Shown one piece after another: positions 18,701-26,152 of a stretch of DNA of 49,126 nt. Source of the stretch: Nitrospira sp. LK70 (GTDB lineage: Bacteria > Nitrospirota > Nitrospiria > Nitrospirales > Nitrospiraceae). A model generated the notes under the pieces. That model searched no databases. It saw nothing but the letters and a program-made list of their open reading frames with translations, and was not told the DNA's origin. Numbering within the stretch: the first letter of the stretch is position 1; each line of letters begins with the position of its first letter. Where the stretch lies: contig PHGD01000002.1 of NCBI GenBank assembly GCA_011090425.1, forward strand, positions 66,643-115,768, given 5' to 3'. The position numbers and the translations under genes were made by a program.

Positions 18701-19684
18701 TCCACGAACTGGCACCAACGTGAGCGGACGAACCTCCGCGGACGACATCATCTGATTTAGCCCAAAGACGTTCGGCACGAGAAAGCCCGCATTCCCTAAG
18801 GCCCGCGCATCAAGTTTAATCGTGTGGCCTCGCACCACCAGCGTATCTGTTCGCCGGCCCGACAAAAAGGAATCGAAAGCCGGATCGTAGGTAATCCGTC
18901 CCGCTTGATCGATCCCCCAGCTAAAGTCAGCTAAGAGCCCGGCTCCCACCTGAAACACATACGCATTGAGCGGCACCAACGTGAGGGAGCGCACTTCCGT
19001 GGAGGGCATCATCTGATCCGCTAACCCAAAAGCGTTCGGCACGAGAAAGCCGGTACTCGATAAGGCCCGCGCATCAAGTTTAATCGTGTGGCCTCGCACC
19101 ACCAGCGTATCTGTTCCCCGGCCCGACAAAAAGGAATCGAAAGCCGGATCGTAGGTAATCCGTCCCGCTTGATCGATCCCCCAGCTAAAGTTGCCCACAG
19201 CTCCGGACCCCACCTGAAACACATACGCATTGAACGGCACCAATGTGAGGGAGCGCACTTCCGTGGAGGGCATCATCTGATCCGCTAACCCAAAAGCGTT
19301 CGGCACGAGAAAGCCGGTACTCGATAAAGCCCGCGCATCAAGTTTGATCGTGTGCCCCCGCACCACCAGCGTGTCCGTGCCACGGCCAGTCAAAAACGAG
19401 CTACACGCCCCCTCAAAATCGATGCGCCCTTCGGCAGTTACGCTGAAGGAACACGCCATGACACTCCCCGAACCGGGTTGGAGAGAATACGCACCAGGGG
19501 TCAAGTCAAGTTGCTGAACCGTGGTACCATCCAGTAAGCCAGTTTTCCCTACGATCAAGAAACCGGTGCTACTCAGCGTTCTGGCATCAATGTGTATGGT
19601 GAAGGCTGCTACGTGTTGCGTAGTCAGCAGCAAAACCAGCGCAATGAGCATGGCCTGAACTCTGGTTCTCACAGTGCACCACAT
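15737..19684 (-). CDS. Giant exported repeat/LGFP protein of unknown function
   Basis: 1315 residues; ATG at 19684 behind GGGGAGGG. It has a signal peptide (MLIALVLLLTTQHVAA). Four repeats of about 88 residues follow (IKLDARALSSTGFLVPNAFG ... AYVFQVGSG ... GRITYDPAFDSFLSG ... TDTLVVRG), the first most diverged. Next comes an LGFP-type module (VTGFILEKWSSLGGSDGVLG ... LAEFEQGQIAWSP), which in actinobacterial proteins is linked to cell-wall attachment, then a segment shared with the 44.3-45.3 kb protein (FSYDEFYVRWG). A large, mostly helical central region (about 560-960) and a Cys-containing C-terminus follow, neither of which I recognise. HTHTPWW near residue 1015 could bind metal. It is likely a large surface or secreted protein. 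The frame is intact over almost 4 kb. Confidence 0.75.
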   Translation of the reverse strand: MWCTVRTRVQAMLIALVLLLTTQHVAAFTIHIDARTLSSTGFLIVGKTGLLDGTTVQQLDLTPGAYSLQPGSGSVMACSFSVTAEGRIDFEGACSSFLTGRGTDTLVVRGHTIKLDARALSSTGFLVPNAFGLADQMMPSTEVRSLTLVPFNAYVFQVGSGAVGNFSWGIDQAGRITYDPAFDSFLSGRGTDTLVVRGHTIKLDARALSSTGFLVPNAFGLADQMMPSTEVRSLTLVPLNAYVFQVGAGLLADFSWGIDQAGRITYDPAFDSFLSGRRTDTLVVRGHTIKLDARALGNAGFLVPNVFGLNQMMSSAEVRPLTLVPVRGAYLFRSGTDHATFELNLDHVGHITYAPGFAGSLFGLGTDTIRVNRRICAPHVVTGFILEKWSSLGGSDGVLGCPVNNEQDIAGYKGRLAEFEQGQIAWSPKTEDLSDGFTQVAYQQGGYVYFQWGNTLPFSYDEFYVRWGEVDKRDCQDKYDDYKKSCEVTVSWSDIKGDWFIPLPNKKGNLRIVVVGCKIKDGTLSARPRCDQGWSNPIVFPYDLSFPPQELFPRIDYREWKDPSIPIPSAKIPIDAGGKRAFLEPTVAWALRSFDVRAQRFLAYLACTTDPAKMKFNQRQDDPSIIKGEDFSTAIVAKLAYKGSCQGQAGENLDEWKTRVKDVNALLKTVAKNGQLLGSDVPPGNRLTDLEHRRWGDLDIALKDLIVIPFLYWDLLDAEARQHVMETLSELKGGCGWCLSRYRIDPQDIQLLANWRVELGFLLGLEPFFDTLELSIDETENHIHMMESTRYLVNQLLRKTQPEMSDYDNKSNGLHDWWMTRLQSILKHDFQEYNSKPYSRLSLDAIQNLAEFAAEDDIRTAARMVLDFSSAKFAVSSSLLRREAPFRRRADHEKDGFFDDGGLDEQMCRFILYSGKLDAFRTMENSLEPRQDYRRAPRDCNGVVRQAIGSYRVPPMILDLAMNKEHQTTVQMFSGGPNDFHNSPGGIEIYDNTSSYMTAAGGIPLASGLQLHTHTPWWNPIPNLDINSGNVDSDYGYSVPTVLMPHDPSLVRADRTQMIRFDGFEGHKHTANHLCVGRGVACGENPIVPPLNELVPGKSGFLEALCLPDLSNRPCARSDFERGDEDQWTVWYIQLSGLTSDLYIAMWKKTFPNWPGPVGFFEVVDPLRLSPTFMNFDSFKQSVKRLNPNGPGEIHLDNEVCTDTIEHRPVCPSPGRVDVQYARGSGSGTVTFKFGRPYTQYPIVDNSSSGWKMRGTQSQPEADTGQWPFASGPVVASGHDGFISITNPAYPGACILDLMDVHKPNRMCDDPALIK
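18563..19354 (-). repeat. Three tandem 264-bp coding repeats inside the giant exported protein
   Basis: A marker such as TTCGGCACGAGAAAGCC recurs at 18771, 19035 and 19299, exactly 264 bases apart, which is 88 codons. Two units are nearly identical at DNA level; the third is clearly diverged in its second half. Such DNA identity points to recent duplication and allows copy-number change by recombination without breaking the frame. Confidence 0.85.
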
Positions 19685-19776
19685 TCGATGTCCCTCCCCG
19701 AAGTCGTCTTGGCTTAGTGACTAGCGAGAAATAATATCCTTAATAATATTGATGGATGATCCTTCTGCATCAGGTG

Positions 19777-20049
19777 TCAAATATTACATAAAAGGCTAAA
19801 CTTAATATCCATGTTCGCCTGCACAAGGATGATTGCAAGCAGCCTTGTGGATTGCATGCGGTAGCTGTTAACACTGATCGAGTCAAGACGACAATCGGGA
19901 GCGTTCCCGCTGTCGTCACGTTGAACCGTGACGGTTTGCAATGAGCCTCCATTGATTCCGCACCGGTCTAAGCGGGGCTGATAGAAGCGCGCATGGGATG
20001 AGTCCCATATCGCGACATGAGTGCCCAAGAAGTCGTAGGCAGTACTCAT
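19777..20049 (-). CDS. Small unknown protein after the GH25 relic
   Basis: A 90-residue frame whose ATG begins two bases after the stop of the broken muramidase gene (TAA 20052-20054), so it was probably translated by coupling. It contains three Cys residues and reads THVAIWDSSHARFYQPRLDR ... QTVTVQRDDSGNAPDC. I do not recognise it. The last 25 residues look like a read-out into unrelated sequence, so the protein may be C-terminally truncated. With its upstream partner inactivated, expression is doubtful. Confidence 0.35.
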   Translation of the reverse strand: MSTAYDFLGTHVAIWDSSHARFYQPRLDRCGINGGSLQTVTVQRDDSGNAPDCRLDSISVNSYRMQSTRLLAIILVQANMDIKFSLLCNI

Positions 20050-20051
20050 TA

Positions 20052-20640
20052 TTACTGAAAATTAGTCAACTCAAAATCGAGATAGAATCGATCTTCGGAG
20101 CCATGGAAGATACTGACATCTACTACATATTCGTAACCCGGTAGGAAGTCGCCAGCCAACTCCAGTTTTCCTTTGTCCGAGAACTGCCAGAGCTTCCAAG
20201 GTGTGACAGCGGATACGCTGGGCAGCTCGATTGCGCGAGCTGATTGCGAATAGTCGGCGATCCAAATCTTGCACTGCTCTTGATTTAATCGCGCAAAGAG
20301 TTGTTGTTCTTGTATTCCTCGCGCCCGTCACCATGCGCTCGCGGTATACAATAAGGGCGTGCGTCCTGTCGCTTCCTTCACGATCCGTAACCAAGTCATG
20401 GTCTTTTCAATGATTGCGATCTGGCTTCCCAGTCGTGTCTTGTCTTTTGTGGTCACGTGGTGAATCGTCATGACATCGTTAGGCCCCACAAGAGTCCGTC
20501 AGGTGGTGTAGGAGGCGACGGAACTCCTACACAGAGTTCTTTGCCTACCATAACCCCACCGGCTTCTGGTCACGCCTTAGTGCCAGCCATCTTTGTTAGT
20601 CCCGACATGAGGGCTTTTGCATGGCCACTTCAGTCACCAT
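20052..20640 (-). pseudogene. GH25-type muramidase relic with an in-frame TGA
   Basis: From an in-frame ATG at 20471 the frame reads GSQIAIIEKTMTWLRIVKEA, then PLLYTASAW, a TGA (20328-20330), RARGIQEQQLFARLNQEQC, KIWIADYS, TPWKLWQFSDKGKLEL and YEYVVDVSIFHG, ending at TAA 20052. PLxYTxxxWW, (K/L)WIADY and WxLWQFSDxG are hallmarks of the C-terminal half of family 25 glycoside hydrolases, which cleave peptidoglycan between MurNAc and GlcNAc. TGG-to-TGA at the second Trp of the WW pair explains the stop. Further upstream, fragments such as EFRRLLHHLTDS lie in frames with more stops, and the catalytic N-terminal half is unreadable. TGA is a true stop elsewhere here (trb genes), so this is a nonsense mutation. 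Confidence 0.65.
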
Positions 20641-21383
20641 TAAGGAAGATGCGCTGCGAGCCATGCCTCAATGAGGGCGTTTCGGTCGCTGGTCCACGCT
20701 GTTTGGTACGCCTGGCGGACGGTCGTGAGCCATTCTAAGCCGTTCACCTGTGCGGTCGGATTGGCTTGCAGAAACTCCGCCCGTGTGACACCGATTATCC
20801 TAGCGAATCCCGCCTGGCTCGCCGTCCGAAGCGGCTGGGCTGTAATCGCTGCCTCCAGTTCTTCGGATGACAAGGGCTCGGTTGCCCGGTGCTTCACCCC
20901 GGTCAGAACCGTGGTCACTCCGTCTCGAAATCCGTAGGCTTCGTTTATGCCGTCCGCAGGTAGAAGGTCTTCATACACAATACCTGCGATCGGAAATTGA
21001 CCGCCTGATTGCCTCAGTACTTGCCACATAACCCAGTGCGCACATGTGGCGAGGGGATGTGTAGGGTCGACAAACTGACAGGCATTGACGACCCATGTAC
21101 TAAGTTTGAGTGGAGACGGGTTGAGCATGACGACCAAGCCGATCTTGGCAACCCCCGTCTTCTTATCTGTAACAGGATAGCGACAACGTTGGGTTGGCAG
21201 ATCCGGCCAGCCAGGGAGGCTCACTGGTTCGCATACGCCTTCCAGGTATCGAGCCGCCTGGAGCCGTTTTGCATAGTGAGCAGCGAGTGCGGCGACATCG
21301 TCGTCCGCAGCCTGCGCACTGCCGTATCCCACGACAAGCAGGACGGTAAGCAGATAGTGCGGCATGCGATCTGTCCACATCAT
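20640..21383 (-). CDS. Exported protein of unknown function
   Basis: About 247 residues from the ATG at 21383; the frame is open to 21449, and 21365 (MPHYLLTV) is another option. It has a signal peptide (YLLTVLLVVGYGSAQAA, AQA-A cleavage) and a mature domain with five Cys residues (LEGVCEPVSLPGWPDLPTQRC ends one pair; VVNACQFVDPTHPLATCAHW holds another). The C-terminal half is helical (SEELEAAITAQPLRTASQAG). No family is recognised. The stop (TAA 20640-20642) abuts the muramidase relic, so the two may have been one operon. The role is unknown; its place beside a muramidase could mean an immunity or partner protein, which is only a guess. Confidence 0.6.
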   Translation of the reverse strand: MMWTDRMPHYLLTVLLVVGYGSAQAADDDVAALAAHYAKRLQAARYLEGVCEPVSLPGWPDLPTQRCRYPVTDKKTGVAKIGLVVMLNPSPLKLSTWVVNACQFVDPTHPLATCAHWVMWQVLRQSGGQFPIAGIVYEDLLPADGINEAYGFRDGVTTVLTGVKHRATEPLSSEELEAAITAQPLRTASQAGFARIIGVTRAEFLQANPTAQVNGLEWLTTVRQAYQTAWTSDRNALIEAWLAAHLP

Positions 21384-21449
21384 CGATTCCACTAAGGCGC
21401 GCGTCGATTGAGCAGAGCGGTTCAAGAGACGTCCCAGCACACGACCCAT

Positions 21450-22060
21450 CTAGTGTGTCGTGGATTCGCCAGGGCTCGTGGCTCGTCTTGCTTTTCCGGC
21501 GAGCTCCTTTGATGGCCAGCCTCCTCATCTGCGACAAGGGTGGTGCGGGTTTCTGGGCGGAGGCTCACATCACACCACACGCAGGACCTTATAACGGATT
21601 CTGAGACAAGCAAGATAGATCTAGTTGGCCCTAGAGTCACTAGGGCCCTATACTATTTTGGCGGGTGCGCGGCGGGGAGCCAGCTCCGCTAAGCTGCTTC
21701 TCGTCACGAGAGGATATCCGCCGTTGTTTCTTCTTGTCTCCATCCTCGTGAGGCATGCTACCATTCAATCGTTCGAGGGCAAACGGTCCAGCTAGCTATC
21801 CAACTGCTTACATTTCCTTGCGCAGGTGTTTCCCTCCCCCCTCCCTCCCCTCAAGCTGCCATATTGGTTTCACCAGAAACTGGGATGACGAAGTGGACTA
21901 GTGGCGACATTGAAAGGCTGACATTCCGATTGGAGTTTTGAATCCGTTCCTGTCAAACACTCCACTCACATCCAGAGGGGGCGCCGCAAATTCGGACAGT
22001 TAAGTGGGAGCCTGGCTTCACCCACCCCGTCGAGGGGTGGTTCAGGAAAGGAGCGAGGCT
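21450..22060. other. Intergenic region before the IS3 relic, with a perfect hairpin
   Basis: No gene is seen. GGCCCTAG (21627-21634) and CTAGGGCC (21640-21647) form a perfect 8-bp stem with a 5-base loop. It lacks a clear T-run on either strand, so terminator function is uncertain. The IS3 left end probably lies around 21950-22000 but I could not fix it. Confidence 0.45.
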
Positions 22061-23150
22061 ATGAAACGGACGAGACGGAATCACGGGGCGACCTTCAAGG
22101 CTCAGGTGGCGTTCGCTGCAATCAAACGCGATAAGACGGTGGTCGAGTTGGCCGAGCAGTTCGGGGTCCACCCACCCGGATCGCGGATTGGAAGCAGCAA
22201 CTGCTGGCCCGAGCCGCGGACGTCTTTGGTGGTGCAACGCCCTCCACCGATGCGCCGGATCTGAAGACCCTCCACGCGAAGATCGGGCAGCTCACGCTGG
22301 AGAATGATTGTTTAGAACGCGCGCTCACCAAGGCGGGCGCGCTGAGCGCAAAACGATGATCGATCGCACGCATCCATTGCCGGTCGGGCGACAATGCCAG
22401 CTGCTGCAGCTGGCCCGGTCGATGATCTCCTACCAGCCAAGGCCGGGTCTCTGACACAACACTGGCGCTCATGCGCCGGATTGATGAGTTGCACGTGCAG
22501 TATCCCTTTGCCGGCGCCCGCATGCAGCGGGAATTGTTACGGCAGGAGGGCCATGCCATTGGACGGCGGAAGGGGGTCACGCTGATGCGGCGGATGGGCC
22601 TCACGGCGATCTATCGGAAGCCGAGGACCAGCCAGCAGCATCCTGCCCATCAGATTTTTCCCTATCTGTTGCGTCCGCTGACGCTCACCCGGCCGAATCA
22701 TTGTGGGCGGCCGATATCACCTACATCCCGATGCGGCGCGGGTTTGTGTATCTCTGTGCGATCCTCGATTGGGCGAGTCGCCGGGTGCAGGCGTGGCGGT
22801 TGTCCAATACGTTGACGACGGACTTCTGCGTGGAGGCCGTGCAAGAGGCGATCAGCCGGTATGGCCCTCCGGAGATCTTCAACACCGATCAAGGCTGTCA
22901 GTTTACCAGCCAGGAGTTTACGGGACTCCTGCAGACTCACGGCATTCAGATCAGTATGGATGGGACTGGGCGGTGGCGGGACAATGTCTTCGTCGAACGG
23001 TTGTGGAGGAGTCTCAAATATGAAGAGGTCTATCTGCATGCCTACGAGACCGTCCGCGACGCGCACCAAGGGGTCGGCCACTCTCTGACCTTCTATAATC
23101 AGCTCAGACCGCATCGCACGCTTGACGGACGCCCGATCGCGTGTATTGGG
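22061..23150 (+). pseudogene. IS3-family transposase (OrfA+OrfB), several frameshifts
   Basis: OrfA starts at ATG 22061 (MKRTRRNHGATFKAQVAFAA) and loses one base near 22173, after which IADWKQQLLARAADVFG continues in another frame to TGA near 22359. OrfB starts right there (MIDRTHPLPVGRQCQLLQL). It shifts near 22440 into ALMRRIDELHVQYPFAGARM and again near 22697 into LWAADITYIPMRRGFVYL, with NTDQGCQFTSQEF and WRDNVFVERLWRSLKYEEV. The DDE residues are all still readable across frames, but at least three one-base losses make it inactive. The last residues after LRPHRTLDGR do not look like IS3. Programmed frameshifting explains only the A/B joint, not the others. Confidence 0.85.
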
Positions 23151-23230
23151 AGCACGTGCCTGCACGGCCCATATCAAAGAAAACAGGGTGTGGGTGAGAA
23201 CGCACGAAGGAAAGAAATTGTGGCTTGTGT

Positions 23231-23613
23231 CTATCGGGGCCTGTAGCCTTGCACTCTTATGCATCCCGCCAACGACCACGGATCACGCTGGGTCACCGCG
23301 CCCTCCAGCAGCTTCTGCACCTCTTCCACATACATCTCCGTGGTCGCATAGTGGTGATGCCGCATCATTTTCTGCACTCGCGTCGGATTCACATCGTTGA
23401 GGAGCGCAAAGGTCGAGGTCGAATGCCGCAGACTATGGACGACGATGCCCGGCTTCTTTACGCCGGCGAGGAGCAGCCCTTCCGTTATGATCCGGTGAAT
23501 CACCCGGGTCGAGAGCCTCTACCGGGCTGGCGTGACCACGTTGCCGCCGCGATCATGACAGGCCGTCGTGGCAAAGAGCGAATCACTTCCCTCCAGTGGA
23601 CCCGGCCGTAGCA
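23231..23613 (-). pseudogene. Tyrosine recombinase 3' end, copy 1 (nonsense, 5'-truncated)
   Basis: Reads GPLEGSDSLFATTACHDRGG, a TAG, then IHRIITEGLLLAGVKKPGIV, VHSLRHSTSTFALLNDVNP and MMRHHHYATTEMYVEE. These are the His-x-x-Arg and His...Tyr boxes of a phage-type integrase. It is a diverged copy of the integrase end at 25.7-26.1 kb, in the same direction, and begins a few bases after the amylase stop. It lacks the N-terminal half and the first catalytic Arg. Confidence 0.8.
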
Positions 23614-23619
23614 GGTCCG

Positions 23620-25500
23620 TCAGCGCCGAAGTAATTGAACTTCGAGCGGCTGGACGGTCACCGAAAGCACGCGTGCAGGGCCGTTCGTGACGCCGCCCTC
23701 CGGTTCCGTAATGGACACCGTGCCCGCTCCGGCAAGTCGCAAGGGCCCGGGAAGTGTGGGATTGCTGAGATTGCTGTAGAGTACACGAAAGGTGTCGGCG
23801 ACCGCGTTCAGCATGGCATCGACAATCACTTCGCCCGTGAAGGTGTACTCCTCCGAGGTATTCGCCACCACCAGGACTTCCTGGGCATTTAAGATTCGGG
23901 AGAACGCCATGACCCCGGGCACCACCGTCGAGACGCCGAAATCGTGCCGGTTCCCGGAGATGGGGCGGAAGTACTGGCGTCCATACCGCAAGGCGGGCTG
24001 CGCCGCCCGAACGGACGCAATCTGCTGCAATGCGAGGTAGAACGGATGACTTGCGTCGAACGCATGGGGTGTTCCCCAGAGCGCCTCCCGGACGGCCGCG
24101 TCTCGGTTCCCCATGCCGTGCAATCCCTGCTCGGTCCCGTAATAGACACAAGGAATCCCTTGCAGACCAAAAAGGACCGCCAGAGCCGACGTCAGTTGTC
24201 CATCAAACCGGTGAGGATGGTCGGCGTCGGCGAAAAAGAACCGCTGGGTGCGGTCGTGATTGTCGAGGAACGTCACGAAAAAGCCGCTGGCCTCTCCATG
24301 CGTGGTAATGACGGTGCGCTCTTCGTGTTTGCGCGCCTGATACATGTCGGCCAGCAGCGAAGGAGGGCCGGACGACTCCGGAGTGGGATGCTTTATAATG
24401 CGTCCCAAATGGCCCTCGAGGGGAAAATCGAGGGCGGCGTCGATGCCGATCGTGTCCGCATTAGGCGCGAGCGTATCTCGGCCAATGAACCGGCGCAAAT
24501 CGCCTTCCGCGACCGTGATTTCTCCGAACGTGAAGATGTTTTCCTTCCCAATCGACAGCCCAAACTCGCGCATCGACGCGCAGAAGGTATGGCCGAACGT
24601 CGCGTTGGGGATCTTAAAGGTGTCTACACGAAAGCCATCGCAATCAAACTTCGCCATCACGTATTGGTAGGCGCGGATGAGGGTGTCCTCGACAGCGGGA
24701 TTCTCGCTGACAAGCTGCTTGAGTGAGGCAAAGTCGCCAAACGCACCGGGTAGGTCCGCCGCCAACCCCAGACTCCGGAACCGGTCGTTACCCTGCAGTT
24801 CCGAGGGCCAGACGGCCGCGTCAGGATGGATCGGCCTGGCCGCGGTGGCGAAATCGGAAAACGCCGGATTCCCCGCCTGATCGTGCCACCGGATCTGATA
24901 TCTTTCCGATTGAAAGGGCGCTGCCGGTGCATTGTCATTCCCGTCGATGACATACCCAAAAACATTTCCCGCATGATTGAGGACGATGTCGAAAATAGCG
25001 TACATGCCGCGGGCATGAATTTCGTCGACCAGCGCGACCAATTCGTCGTCCGCCATTGCCGGATTGCTGCGAGCCGCCGCCGGATTCGAGGAAAACCGCG
25101 GTTCGGCGTGAAGGAAGTCCTGGATCCCATACCCATGGAACGTGCCCGTCTCATACTGGCAGTTCTTCAGGACAGGAGAAAGCCAGATGGCGCCCACGCC
25201 GAGGTCGCGCAGATAGCCGAGTCTCTGCCGCACCCCCTCGAAGGTGCCGCCTTGAAAGTCGTCGAAGGGAGCGTCGAAGGCAATCGGCGGATGCCGACGG
25301 GTCGACGCGGGAGGCTGAACCGGATTGTTAAACCGGTCCACCATCAGGAAGTAAATCCAGATGTCGCGCCAGTCTGCTGGCGATGGAAACGGAACGGATA
25401 TGTGTTGCAGTTGTCCGTCTACGGCAATGGGTTTTGTCCGGCGGGTGCCGGCGGCGTCGAGGATCGCCTGAATTTCAGGCCCAAAGGCGGATTCGGCCAT
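23620..25500 (-). CDS. GH13 alpha-amylase family glycosidase
   Basis: 626 residues with no signal peptide, so probably cytoplasmic. The (beta/alpha)8 barrel motifs are in order: GVGAIWLSPVLKN, FDIVLNHAGNVFG (region I), GFRVDTFK with nucleophile Asp293 (region II), FTFGEITV with acid Glu327 (region III) and FLDNHDRTQRFF with Asp416 (region IV). A beta-sandwich domain follows (VLVVANTSEEYTFTGEVIV). GH13 enzymes cleave or transfer alpha-1,4-glucans, so a role in glycogen or maltodextrin use is likely. The subfamily cannot be fixed by eye. The gene is intact and stands alone between two integrase 3' ends in the same direction, suggesting it was brought in as cargo. Confidence 0.92.
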   Translation of the reverse strand: MAESAFGPEIQAILDAAGTRRTKPIAVDGQLQHISVPFPSPADWRDIWIYFLMVDRFNNPVQPPASTRRHPPIAFDAPFDDFQGGTFEGVRQRLGYLRDLGVGAIWLSPVLKNCQYETGTFHGYGIQDFLHAEPRFSSNPAAARSNPAMADDELVALVDEIHARGMYAIFDIVLNHAGNVFGYVIDGNDNAPAAPFQSERYQIRWHDQAGNPAFSDFATAARPIHPDAAVWPSELQGNDRFRSLGLAADLPGAFGDFASLKQLVSENPAVEDTLIRAYQYVMAKFDCDGFRVDTFKIPNATFGHTFCASMREFGLSIGKENIFTFGEITVAEGDLRRFIGRDTLAPNADTIGIDAALDFPLEGHLGRIIKHPTPESSGPPSLLADMYQARKHEERTVITTHGEASGFFVTFLDNHDRTQRFFFADADHPHRFDGQLTSALAVLFGLQGIPCVYYGTEQGLHGMGNRDAAVREALWGTPHAFDASHPFYLALQQIASVRAAQPALRYGRQYFRPISGNRHDFGVSTVVPGVMAFSRILNAQEVLVVANTSEEYTFTGEVIVDAMLNAVADTFRVLYSNLSNPTLPGPLRLAGAGTVSITEPEGGVTNGPARVLSVTVQPLEVQLLRR

Positions 25501-25698
25501 TGGTTTCCTAGCTCTTGTGGTGACTCCGCTGAAATCACACTCGCCGAGGTGATTGTGGGTTCGCCAAGGAGATCACCGTCTTGCGGGTCGTTCTCCCGCC
25601 GACGGGAGGCTCCGCATCAGTGCCCAGTTTTGCCGCGTATGGTTTGATTCCGTGATTTTGATTGTTGATCATTGAACGGCGCAGTCAATCAAGTCAAG

Positions 25699-26152
25699 CT
25701 AGATCTGTGTGACCGCTTCCTCCGCCCCCTCCAGCAATTTTTGCACTTCTTCCACATAAATCTCGGTGGTCGCATAGTGCTGATGGCGCATCATCTTCTG
25801 GACTCGCGTGGGATTGGCGTCATTGAGCAGCGCAAACGTCGGGGTCGAGTGGCGCAAACTGTGCACCACGATGCCCGGCTTCTTGACCCCAGCCAAGAGC
25901 AGCCCTTCCGTGATAATCCGATGAATCGCGCGCGTTGAGAGGGGCAATCCAGCGGGTGTCACCACATTTCCGCCGCGATCGTGGCACGCCGTCGTGGCAA
26001 ACAGCGGCTCCGATCCCCGCAGCGGTCCCGGTCTCAATGAGAAATACGCCTGCATCCGTTCATGCACTTCCCGCAAGAGCTGCACTGACTCATCCGCCGC
26101 GGTACGCCCTTTCCCATGCACCCAGAGTTTCCACCGCTCTCCGGGTACTAAT
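25699..26152 (-). pseudogene. Tyrosine recombinase/integrase, C-terminal half (split by IS1380)
   Basis: Reads GERWKLWVHGKGRT (catalytic Lys region), VHSLRHSTPTF (His-x-x-Arg), MMRHQHYATTEIY (His and Tyr nucleophile) and ends in EEVQKLLEGAEEAVTQI. Joined to 27714-28359 after removing the IS and one CTAAT copy, the frame is continuous (HLQEL then VPGERW), giving 364 residues. Before the insertion it was a complete phage/XerC-like recombinase. Stand-alone it lacks the first catalytic Arg. Confidence 0.88.

Noticed and set aside
18563-19354. 264-bp repeats as a CRISPR or satellite
   Set aside because: Units are far too long and stay in frame within one gene.
20328-20330. TGA read as Trp or selenocysteine (recoded genes)
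   Set aside because: TGA is used as a normal stop by several intact genes here (for example trbD, trbE, Stf0), and the GH25 gene has other damage upstream.
24826-25647. 273-residue plus-strand frame opposite the amylase
   Set aside because: The amylase frame shows all four GH13 regions; this one shows nothing.
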